From: Liolophura sinensis | Taxonomy: Eukaryota > Mollusca > Polyplacophora > Chitonida > Chitonidae | NCBI RefSeq assembly: GCF_032854445.1 | Contig: NC_088300.1 | Span: 45,563,682-45,627,681, forward strand | DNA length: 64,000 nt | Direction of reading: 5' to 3' | Shown here: positions 44,660-55,059 of the stretch, piece after piece | Layout of the letters: each line of letters opens with the position of its first letter | How positions within the stretch are numbered: position 1 is the stretch's first letter | Notes under the pieces: generated by a model | What the model was told of the DNA's origin: nothing | Database searches by the model: none | The model's input: only the letters and a program-made list of their open reading frames with translations | Made by a program: the position numbers and the translations under genes

Positions 44660-45840
44660 TCACTGTCAGTGTGGTCGCTGTTTGAAACCGTGCCTGTCTC
44701 ACCGAAGCCTTCCCTGATAACAGCGTCTTAGCTGAAAGCAGGACAATATGAAAGCAACCCTGCAGATATTTTATTTTCTAGTGCTATATTTTATAGTGGA
44801 AATTGTTTTCGAGAAACAAACGTATTCTTTTTATTATTTTGTTCTAGTCGTGAAGCACGTCCACAATATTTAGCATCGCATTTTAACACCCCCTGTAAAA
44901 CGCATCATGGTTTCGTCAAAAATTAGGTCACGCCCCTTTAGAACGTTCGGTTGACGAAAACAACGTGTCAGGGAAAATGGGGGCGTTTTTAGCTGTTAAT
45001 CTATACCGCAATGGCGTTTTTGTGATAATTACGAAAACATTTTGCTGCTACCAAGGTAATAAAATAGAAATAATGTTAGCGTCAGGGTAGTCTAATGGTA
45101 GTTTTACATCAAATCAATGTGGGAGAGTTTATATTTTATGAAAAAAAAAACAAGTACAAAACTGTAACACCTAACTAACAATGTAATTTCCAGGCCCTAT
45201 TTGATTTTCTTATTAAAAAGGTGCTCTTTGATTAGCAACTTTTGAGTTACAAGTATAAATATCGTCTTTTGGAGAATGTGAAGATCTTTTTGTTTTTTAC
45301 GACATCTATGAAATCCCATACACTGGGTCAGTATGAAAGGTTGTAAAGGTTGTATTGGCTACAACCCATGAAACTGATCACAATTTGAAATTTTGGGAAG
45401 GATCAAATATAAACGACGCAAAAGAAACGTAGACAAAAGTTTCAGTCAGATTTGAAATATCGTTGGTTTTCTCTGCTTTTGAATGGTATTCTCCACCCGT
45501 ACACTTGGTCGCTGTGCATGGACTGCTGCGTAAAACACAAATCACATAAAATAAATGCTAGTACATAAATAGCTAAAGTTTTATCTGAAACAATAACTAA
45601 AATAGTTTTTCAGAGAATTGAAATCAATAGAGATAGACTTATACCATTTATGAAATAAACAAGACAAACGTGGTTGGACCCCGTGAGCTGTGTTGCAAAA
45701 TATCTCGATTCAGTTGTGAAATTTATCGGTTTGTTGATAGCTATCGCTGTAAGCGTTTTTTCCACCCACTCTATCACGCCCCTCTGAACCTTAATCCTCG
45801 TCTGTCCTCTAGTGTACCTCGTGAGGTACGCCGTCACAAA
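44660..45840. other. Intergenic, no gene seen
   Basis: AT-rich spacer before the inferred promoter of DM9 gene B. Confidence 0.5.
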
Positions 45841-45855
45841 GGTCGATTGCAACGG

Positions 45856-45862
45856 TATATAG
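45856..45862 (+). promoter_or_regulatory. TATA box inferred for DM9 gene B
   Basis: TATATAG in a GC-richer stretch, about 90 nt before a good CAG/GTAACG donor at 45947. A short noncoding exon of about 45886-45947 spliced to the acceptor at 46925 would supply the leader of DM9 gene B. This is inference from signals only. Confidence 0.4.
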
Positions 45863-46499
45863 AGGCCAGTAACAGATCGAGCCTCAGACAGTAAGCTTGC
45901 CGGGCTTAGAGATAAAAAAAACCTCTGTTCTGTGGACAACATACCAGGTAACGCCTATTGCCATTTTCATTTGTATCATGTTATTCGGAAGTCGAAAAAG
46001 CGAAGCTTGTACCAATAGCCACAAGTTTTGAAGTGGTTTCCTCATTGCTATATGTTTTTTCCTGTTGTTTTACTATTATTAATTGTACGATTTACCTATC
46101 CCAATAAGGCATACAGGTTGTGGTTGAAGACAGTTCTGGTTCAGTTGTAAGACTAAAATGAAAGCCCTAACAGACTTGCCTGAAACGTTTACAACAGATA
46201 GGTCAAGTTTACATTATACATGCAGCAAAACACAATGGTAAAAGCTGTGCGTTCAAAATTCACCACTCAAATGTTGGATTAGGGCATCCTTTCTAGTTAC
46301 CGAATGTTGACAGACAAGATTTTTTATTAAAAATACTGTGACACACGTTTTAGCGCTGGCGTGTGAGATTTTTTAAAATGCATCTCAATTAAGTTCAAAT
46401 GACCACAAAGACCAATGACCCAGTTAATGAGAATCAGTTTGTGGCCCTGTGCCTTGGGCGCTGATGTTCCAATCGCCAGGACACAGGAGGGATTCACGT

Positions 46500-46625
46500 A
46501 ATTTATTTATTTATCTATTTATTTATCTGATTGGTGTTTTACACCGTATTCAAGAATATTTCACTTATACGACGACCGCCAGCGTTATGAAGGGAGGAAA
46601 GCGGGGGAAACCCACGACGGTTTGG
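46500..46625 (-). repeat. SINE family A copy, partial, minus strand
   Basis: TTTATTTATTTATCTATTTA then GATTGGTGTTTTACACCGTA, CAAGAATATTTCACTTATAC and GGGGGAAACCCACGACG. It is internally deleted compared with other copies and lies in the inferred intron of DM9 gene B. Confidence 0.88.
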
Positions 46626-46943
46626 CACTTAAATGAGGCAAGGTGCAAATTCTGATGAACTCGTTCCGTTTGCTGTATGTAGGTGCTGGTGTCTCCCGCA
46701 CGATCATTTATTGACGTAGCCTGCACCATGAACATATCATAATATGGCGCAACATAGAATGATGGTTTATAATGAAGAAAGCAAAAACAAACAAATGTGC
46801 TGGGGAATAAAGCTACCAAAAATTAGTGCAGTATACGCTTACGAAGTTATTGGAATGCAAACAGGGAAAGTGGCTCACTCTTAACACTTACTTGAATTTT
46901 TTATGTTTATTTTCTTCAATTTTAGGTCTCAGTCTGGTTTATA

Positions 46944-47387
46944 ATGGCAGGAATTCATTACCACTTGGTCCGAAATGCAGGTTATCCCCCTGCCGGAGCC
47001 GTACAACTAGGGACACAGACTAATGGAGCTGGGCAACTGTGGAGCGCTGTGGCTCATACCCAGTGGGGGGACATTCCCGGCAAAGCCATCGGCAGCACTT
47101 GCTGGTTCTCGTTCTCGGGCAGAGAACATGAGACCGGCTCGTTTTCCTGGGTCGTTCCCCGTCACCCAGCACCCATGACACTGATCATGAATAACGGGTC
47201 AGGTCCTCCCTACAATGCTTTGAGGGTCGGTCACCAGACCGACGGGGCAGGGCCATTGTGGGCGGCCATTGCCATCTCAGACCAGTGGGGAACCATTCCA
47301 GGCAAGGCTAAAGGAAATACCTGCTGGTTTCCGTTCAATGGCTCTGAGCACGAAACTTCTAGGTTTTACTGGGTGTGTCATCAGTAA
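46944..47387 (+). CDS. DM9-repeat protein B (lectin-like)
   Basis: 147-residue, two-repeat DM9 protein, the tandem paralogue of gene A. By eye about 26 of 147 residues differ. The repeat cores are GDIPGKAIGSTCW and GTIPGKAKGNTCW. An acceptor (CTTCAATTTTAG, ending 46925) lies 18 nt upstream of the ATG, as in gene A, so both genes keep the whole coding region in the last exon. The second repeats are far closer at DNA level than the first repeats. Function by family: carbohydrate recognition, inferred. No signal peptide. Divergent residues cluster in the first repeat (for example TNGAGQ versus TDGAGQ, and the loop after CW), which could change sugar preference. Confidence 0.93.
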   Translation: MAGIHYHLVRNAGYPPAGAVQLGTQTNGAGQLWSAVAHTQWGDIPGKAIGSTCWFSFSGREHETGSFSWVVPRHPAPMTLIMNNGSGPPYNALRVGHQTDGAGPLWAAIAISDQWGTIPGKAKGNTCWFPFNGSEHETSRFYWVCHQ

Positions 47388-47699
47388 ACATTTTGCCATT
47401 AATCAACTTTGACTTCACGAACAGCAGATAGCCACACGCGCGCAAATATCTTTGGCTTGCTTAAGCTCCCACTGCCTTTTGCAACCCTATATCATGACGA
47501 ACAATTTGCAACACTTCTGAACTGTTTCATAACTAGTTTAGTTTCCAATGGGTGGAATTTCTGAAATTCAAATGAGTTTGTTATACATGTTATGCTTTGT
47601 TTATTTAACCAAAGTATAAAAGCCCTATTTGCTGAATTTTAAATATAACTCGTTCTTGTTGTTATTGTGTCCATAAAATCATAAGAACTTCAGCCATTA

Positions 47700-48574
47700 T
47701 TAGGTTCGACTTTACGTTAAATTCAAATTTGGAACACATGCGTTTTTTTTTTTTTTTGTTTTTTTGTTTTTTTGAAGACCTGACATGGGCGTCGCAATAT
47801 GAATCCCTGGTGTTAAGTTTCACTATTGTCTTTAATTTCACTCTACCTTGGAATAAAGAAAGCTAGCATCGTTTCTGTTATAATCAACAACAATGGGACA
47901 ATGTCAACAGTTGCGGTAATAGCACGATTGTTAAGAATGAGCCACTTTCCCTGTTTATTCTATGACTGCCATTCAGCTGAAAACCTTTTACACACAACTA
48001 GCCTTTTCGTCTGGTTATTAGTGCAAATGTTGTAATGAAGTTTCACCAGACCATAATCTATTTTTAAATTAATCATTCTTTTCTTCGACTGACGACTTGT
48101 AAGAGGTATGTAACGCTAAGATGGTATGTCAGGTGTATATTTGGAAAAAAATGACCGCGCGACATCCCAACAGTTAGTTTGTTCTGTTTCACATCCTGTT
48201 TGTGTAGTTTCCTGTTTCACATCACAACTTCCTTATACTGGTGTATGTATGTATGTATGTATGTATGCCTGATGTTTAAGGTTGTATTTAAGAATGTTTC
48301 AGTCACATGACGGCGAGCACCAATACGACTACGTGTACATAACTACCAAACTACAAGTTTACTCGGTCAAAAAAGTTACTGTGCATTAAAGTTTGCAGAA
48401 TTTTAAAAATGTTTGAACGAATAAGATTACAAGTACATTCTACATTAATATTCGTTATAGGCGACCACGGAACACGCATTCACAGACTAACTGCGCGTTA
48501 CAGGAAGCACATGGATCACGTGACAATTTTGCCACTTGATGAGGACTTAACGACTCTGCATACTCTGATTTGCC
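47700..48574. other. Intergenic, no gene seen
   Basis: Contains T-rich runs near 47742-47774 and a (GTAT)n microsatellite at 48242-48267. Confidence 0.6.
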
Positions 48575-48768
48575 AGTTTTGATTTATTTATTTATTTATT
48601 TATTTGTTTGTTTGTTTATTTATTTGATTGTACGCCGTACTCAAGAATATTTCACTTATAGGCTACGACGGCGGCCAGCATTATGGAGGAAGAATATCGG
48701 GCAGAGCCCGTGGAAAAGACACGACCATCTGAAGGTTGCTATCAAACCTTCCCACGTACGGCTTGCCA
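48575..48768 (-). repeat. SINE family A copy, partial, minus strand
   Basis: TTTATTTATTTATTTGTTTG tail, TACGCCGTACTCAAGAATAT, GGCGGCCAGCATTATGG, CGACCATCTGAAGGTTGC and CCCACGTACGGC. Confidence 0.88.
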
Positions 48769-48879
48769 GAATTGTGTGCTATTGGATAGTCACACTTAAG
48801 TCATTGCAAATGTTCACCCATTCAGTCTTAAAGGCATTTCGACGTCATCCTAAAACTGACGTTAAACTAACGTAATGAG

Positions 48880-49090
48880 TCGGTTGGTATGTACGCCGCA
48901 GGATTAACGCAGCAGGAGGTCGCGGGGCGGATGCAGCGTCATATAAACATCATAGCAGCGCTCGCCCAGCGCCAGAGAATTGCTCAGGACGTTAAGGGAT
49001 CGTCCGCGCTCTGGACGTCTACGGGCTAAGAGGCTTGTGCAAGATCGGTGGATTCGACGCCAAATAGCCGTAGAAATCGCTGGAATCATT
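48880..49090 (+). pseudogene. Tc1-like transposase N-terminal remnant
   Basis: An open stretch reads RLVGMYAAGLTQQEVAGRMQ, the first helix-turn-helix of Tc1-type transposases. After a frame change it continues RDRPRSGRLRAKRLVQDRWI, the GRPR/second HTH region. The DDE catalytic domain is not seen downstream. Plain DNA-transposon relic, frameshifted and 3'-truncated. Confidence 0.72.
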
Positions 49091-49269
49091 CCAGACTATC
49101 GTCACATAAACCCACCAACCTACTGGGCACGTTTGGGACGAAATGGGCCGACACTTGAGATGATCGACAGCGACGCAAGCCCCGAAATGTTGACACAATG
49201 GTTAGTCACATTATACTCCAGGTCAACCAGCCCTATTTCCTTGCTCTATTCGTCTAAATGCTGAGCGCC

Positions 49270-49390
49270 AAGCGAGGCGGCAACAAGAACCACTTTTAAA
49301 ATCTTTGGTATGACCCCACCCGTGTTTGATCCCGGGGTTTCCCGACCTCAAGGCGGACGCTCTAACCATTGCGACCCAAGAGGTGGTCTA
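49270..49390 (-). repeat. SINE family B head, minus strand
   Basis: On the minus strand: TCGCAATGGTTAGAGCGTCC (A-box-like), a B-box-like CCCCGGGATCAAACACGGG, then GGTCATACCAAAGATTTTAA and GCCTCGCTTGGCGCTCAGCA. The last phrase matches the start of the body of the 26054 copy (TTGCTTGGCGTTCAGCAT), so the two are the head and body of one family. Confidence 0.75.
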
Positions 49391-49509
49391 CAAGACAACC
49401 AAACTGCAACTCTACAGGAATACGAGTAAATAATTACCAACCTGCAAGTACATAACTACAACAAGCATTAATCTTTCCGTTCAGGAGCCAGAGTCAGCAC
49501 ACCCTTTCC

Positions 49510-50335
49510 CCCGAGGTGTCCTTAATCCCCTGATGTGGGAATATAGGTGTCCCTAATCCCCTGATGTGGGATTATACGTGTCCCTAGATCTTTGATGTGG
49601 GATTATACGTATCCCTAACCTCTTGAGTTACCTGAGGTAGGATTATACCTGTTTATGATTCCCGGGGGTACCCAAGGCAGGGTTATACGTGTCCCTGATC
49701 CCTTGAGGTAACCGAGGTAGGTTAGGCGTATCCCTGATCTCTTGATGTACCGAAGGTAGCATTATACGTGTTTCTGATCGCCTGAGATGAGATTATACGA
49801 GTCTTTGATCTCCCGAGGTAGGACTATACCTGTCCTTGATCCCCTGAGTTGGGACTATACCTGCCCCTGATACCCTGAGATGGGACTATACCTGTCCCTG
49901 ATCCCCTGAGGTGGGACTATACCTGTCCCTGATCCCCTGACGTGAGACTATACCTGTACCTGATCCACTGAGGTGGGACTATACCTGTCCCTGATCCCCT
50001 GAGGTGGGACTATACCTGTCCCTGATCCCCTGAGGTGGGACTATACCTGTACCTAACCCACTGAGGTGGGACTATACCTGTCCCCGATCCCCTGAGGTGG
50101 GACTATACCTGTCCCTGATACCCTGAGGTGGGACTATACCTGTACCTGATCCCCTGGGGTGGGACTATACCTGTCCCTGATCCCCTGAGGTGAGACTATA
50201 CCTGTACCTGATCCCCTGGGGTGAGACTATACCTGTACCTGATCCACTGAGGTGAGACTATACCTGTCCCTGATCCCCTGAGGTGGGACTATACCTGTAC
50301 CTGATCCACTGAGGTGGAACTATACCTGTCCCTGA
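49510..50335 (+). repeat. 31-bp minisatellite, about 25 copies
   Basis: Consensus unit CTATACCTGTCCCTGATCCC then CTGAGGTGGGA, 31 bp. Units from about 49800 to 50335 are nearly uniform with a few alternating variants (CTGTACC versus CTGTCCC, CCACTG versus CCCCTG). Units upstream of 49800 are degenerate and vary in length. No spacers, so not CRISPR. Confidence 0.95.
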
Positions 50336-51720
50336 TGGTAAGGTTATAAGTGTCCTTGATGGTCCGTGGTAAGGTTATAAGTGTCCCTTACATGTAAAAG
50401 CATTAATGGTAGCCTCAGATCAGGAGGGTTTAATACCAAAGATTGTACTTTGCATTGGTAACGCTGTCTTCTTTGTAGGTGACACTGAAATTACATAACT
50501 CCTTAGTCTAAGTCTGTTTTCCTGTTTTTTTTTTAAGAACAATGAAAACCTATTTCTATGTAATAGAATATATAATAGTATTCTTACATTAACCCAGGTA
50601 TTTATATGGACGCTGGACTATACGTTAACAACACTGTCATTTTTATAGTGGGCAAAGAAATTGTACGACATTTCACTTCCCAGAAATAAGTACAAAGGCA
50701 AATAAATGTGAATAACTGTGTTGTCGTGCTCTATCAGCATGGTTAGTTTTCTAGCACCCGGGTCAAATCAGTTTTACAAGCTATAGATGTCACGGAAGCA
50801 GTACCTTTATTTGTGCTCGTATTTTGTGTCATTCACTATTCAGGTCAAGGACACAGGCCGACATATAATCTGATCCTGATGATCTCCCTATACAGAAAAG
50901 ACATGTACCAAGACTTGTGCGGCCTGCTTAATCGGCACGCCGGTTTGAATTATCAGTGGATACACGTGCTATGTTGGTCAATTGTCAGCACGACCCGGTA
51001 AGGGTTTCGACAGACTGATCTATTACGGAAGCCCATTAGTGTCACGGTGAAAACATAAAGGGGAAGTTTCAGAAACATACGAAATTTCGACTTTTTTTCT
51101 CCAAATTTCGACTTTCTTAGGTCGAAATTACGATTTTTTTCTGGACATTTAGAAAAGCTGACTTTCTTATGTCATTGTGCTGGTATTGCGATTAGGAGCA
51201 AATTATGCACATATGACTTGCTTATTACTGTATCAGCTGTTTTCGTGTGTCAGTAAGAGTGTGTAATTGACAAGACGTCTAAATTTCTAGAAAAAAGTCG
51301 AAATTTAGACATTCTTATGTCATTATGCTGATATCAGGATTAGGAGAAAACTGCACATAGGCCTTGTCAAATTTCGACAGCGATCTGCAGCTATAGCCCG
51401 AGTATCAGGCCGTAACTTCAACGTAATTAGGCTGAAAGTGATTTTCAGTGTACTCATTTACACACGTCAACTTGTCGTGTCACTAGGCAGTCGCAAAATC
51501 TGCAGCCCCGTCACCTTCTTAGACTAACTGTATTTGACTGACACGCAAGATTTTTATAGCAAAAGTCTTGACAGGGCCAGATGGCAGAATTTCTTAAATT
51601 AATTAATGGGTATTGCTTAACGTAACATCAGTAATATTTCGGATATATTAAGTGGGCAGGGTATATTGGAATACTAGTATGTGTTTCTCAAATACGACAG
51701 GGGTATCGTGGTGTCTCCCA
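50336..51720. other. Intergenic, no gene seen
   Basis: Includes a diverged direct duplication: TTCTTATGTCATTGTGCTGG near 51163 and TTCTTATGTCATTATGCTGA near 51312, each followed by GATTAGGAG. Includes TCGAAATTTCGAC-type self-complementary runs around 51080-51130. Confidence 0.5.
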
Positions 51721-51724
51721 GTCT

Positions 51725-54700
51725 CAACCAGTCTCAATACAATGTATACAATGGTATGAAATTATAATTCCGGACAGAGTATTGTCCCCTTGGACCGTTG
51801 TCTCCGTCGCACAGTTCCATTATCTTCATTGTCACAACCCAAACTGGAATGAACACTATTACTGGTCGCGTCCGATCCACTGTAGAGAGTGTCCTCGTGC
51901 TGTGTCACTTCACTTCTCGGAATGAAAGATTCAGCCTGAGGGTTGAGCTTGAATGGACTCTGTCGGTGTTCTTGCTAATCAAGATCAGTAGAGTCCGAAT
52001 CAGTCTCTGGGTGTTCCACAGTGTCTCGCTTGTTCCTTTTTCCTTCACTTTCCCAGGTATTTTTCCTGACTTTGATCGAGTAGGTCTTGGCAGCTCCAAT
52101 GGAAGATTATCACAAGGCAGGAGCAAGTTTCTGTGCAATGTCCGAACTTTGCCAGTTCCATCCTCAGCTTTCACTTGATAGACATGACTGTCATCGCCTA
52201 GGAGGACGACATGCACCTTGTCATCCCACCACGATCTCAGTTTTCCAGGTCCACCTCGTTCTGATAAATTCCGGACAAGAACCCTGTCATTTGTCTGTAG
52301 GATGTTTGACATCATTTTGTTCTTCTTGCTTTTGGCTGCTGATTTTGCTGCTGTTTCAGAAGCCAATCTGTACGCTTGTCTCACATTTGTTTCCCACTCA
52401 TGGACGTACTGTTTGTGTGTCTTGGCATTCTTCGGTGTTGAATGTCAGATATCCACAGGAAGACGAGGAGATCGTTCGAACAATAGGAAAAACGGCGAAT
52501 AACCTGTAGGATCATTCTTCGCACAGGTGTAGGCGTCTACAAGTTTGTTCACTTGTCCTTTCCAGTTAGGCTTTTCTCTGGAGGACAAGGTTTTCAACAT
52601 GCCTAAAATTGTCCGATTAAACCGTTCTGCCTTCCCTTTTCCTTGTGGGTAACAGGGGGTTGTTCTCGAGCTAACCATGCCACAAAGTTTTTGTAGGTGA
52701 CAAAACAACTCGTTCTGGAATTCCTCGCCCTGATCTTGGTGAAGACGTGCCGGAATTCCGAACCGGGATATAAAGTCACTGAAAATCCGTTCAGCCGCAG
52801 TTTTCCCAGTCTGATTCCTTGTGGGGTACACTTACGCAAAACGGGTAAAGTGGTCAACAGATACTAACAAGTACTCGAACCCGCCCTTAGCTTTTTCCAG
52901 ATGGACAAAGTCAATGCACACCAGTTGGAACGGTGAGCTGGTCACAATTGGTTGGAGAGGTGCTCGAGTAGCTTTGTTTGGCACCTTGTCCTTGAGACAC
53001 CCACACTCACCGTTGACTTAATGTTCTAATGTTCTACCTCAGCCGCCATCTTAGGCCAGTAGAAGCGCTCTCGTATCAGTGAGATCACTCGTTCGGCGCC
53101 TATGTGTCCCATATTGCCATGCAGTTCTTTCTAAACAAGTATTCGCCACTTCTTTGGAAGCACAATCTGAGTACGATGTTCCTCCAGGTAACGTGTTCTT
53201 CCTCATAAGCACACCATTTTCGTCAAAGCCCAGCTTGCTGAATTCTTTTAGCAGTTGTAAGGGTACTTCCGCCTGATCGAATGAAGGGCGCCTACCAGTT
53301 CTGACATGTGGCATCACAACACCAATGTCTTCTGTGTTTTAATAATCTCTTACAAGGGTATTGTTTGCAAAGGTGTAGCACAGTCGGTCATCATAAACTC
53401 TGTCACAAGGTTTCCGTCACTGAACAAAGAAGCGATTACAACATTGCCCGGACGGGTTGTAGTTTTTCCACCACTAATGAAAGCTTGCAAGGCATCCTGG
53501 GCGATGACCTATGGGTGCTGTTTCCTGGCTTCACTGATATCAAGAGGTATCCTTGAAAGCCTATGGGCATCAAAGTTCGTTTTACCTGGTTTGTACCTTA
53601 TTGTGAATTCAAAGTCCGACAATTCGGCAACCCATCAGTGCCGTGTACTGTCCGACAGTCTGTTGAACAATATGCGACGGAATTACATCCGGTACTTTGT
53701 CAGCATTTTGCCACACTGAACATAACCTTGTGGGGATCCATTCCTGGATATCACTCTCTCCTCTGTGGTGACCTGTTGTCGTTTCCCGAACGGTTTCTTA
53801 GCTTTACATCCAGCCTTGAAATGTTCCTCTGATCCACAAATAAAACAGTGGTTACATTTCTCTGCACCAGATTTTCTGCAATTTTGACAGCCCCCTTTTG
53901 TCTGACGCTTGGCTGGTTCTTCTCTCATGGCCATAACCTCTGTTTTCAAGTCAAGAACAAGATCAGTCACCTTGTCTACTGCATCACCGGTTGTTTCTCC
54001 ATCTGCCTGTGCTAAGTGTACTTCGGCTTTCTTGATTTTTTCTGTCCCACTTTCCCACTGTCCCCACACTGTTTGTCTTTCTTCATTCGCAGACTTGGAC
54101 TTTGTAACTGCATCAACAATTTCTTCATCTCCAACAACTCTTTTATGTCATCACTGACAGCCACATCCCTCAGGCCAGTATGGATAGAACGCAATGCCTT
54201 TCTTCGTACTAACAGAGAGTCATACATTAAGCCGGAATCATCTTCTCGTGACGCAAAATCAACTTTTTGTCCCAGGTCAAGAATTCTCAAGGTGAAGCCT
54301 AAGGTGTCTTCTTTGGTGTCTTTTGGGCTACACATAACAGTTTATACAGGTCTGTAACGGAATCTTCTTTGAAGTATTGTCGGAGCCATTTCCTTAACAC
54401 AGGCAAGTCCAGATCTGTTTTCCCCTCGAGATAACTTCGAAGCCGCTGTGATGGGTGGATTGCTGTCACAACTGCATCAAGAATCTCCGCTTCTGTGTAC
54501 CCCTTCAGTTCTGCGGTTTGTAGCAGACGTATCACATTAGCAAAACTGATACCACCTGATCTATTTATTTGCCCAGTGAATTTCAAGTCCTTTTTGAAAA
54601 CATTGTGGTTGTCAGCTGACTTCTCATCAGCGAGAACTTGTTTGCTACGTTTCGTGGCTGTGTTCAAAGTTTTGAGTAACTGGTCTAGACGTGTAGGTCC

Positions 54701-55057
54701 ATCTTCCTCATCTGCAGAGCATACGGCTATGCATTTTTCGATAGCGCGTAGCCACTCCCACTGTCTTCTAATTTCACAGGAATCTTCAACTTATCGATGG
54801 TATCAAGTAGTTTTCCTGGGACCTGCTGGTACAATAAACCCTTGAACTCGAACTCGGTCTCCACTGAATCCATTGCCGCACTACCGCTGGCTCGCACACA
54901 TTCGTCTTATCCTGGCAAGCTCGCCAAAATGTTGCCCTTCCTATGGTTGGCGCAATGTGGGACTGTAACAGAGACGAGACGAAACAAATTATTCAGATGG
55001 CATAGAACTTTTAATGGAAGATGGCGGACAACCAGTCGCAATACAATGTATACATTG
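51725..55057 (-). mobile_element. Ty3/gypsy-type LTR retrotransposon fossil, broken
   Basis: Minus-strand element. In order along its own strand, recognisable parts are a gag capsid-like region (about 54850-54300), a CCHC-type zinc knuckle region (about 53930-53800), an RNase H tail, and integrase with its zinc-binding start, core and C-terminal GPGKL-type domain (about 53300-51950). A reverse transcriptase is not recognised. A 29-bp tract with two mismatches is shared by 51725-51753 and 55029-55057 and may be what remains of the terminal repeats. The element is broken, with several breaks, and looks old. Confidence 0.85.
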
Positions 55058-55059
55058 AG

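Noticed and set aside
49510-50335. Regular 31-bp repeats resembling a CRISPR array
   Set aside because: No unique spacers between units and a eukaryotic context; it is a head-to-tail minisatellite. The 46-bp and 40-bp arrays were rejected for the same reason.
52087-52509. 140-codon plus-strand open frame and similar ones up to 54845
   Set aside because: Antisense shadows of the minus-strand gypsy fossil.
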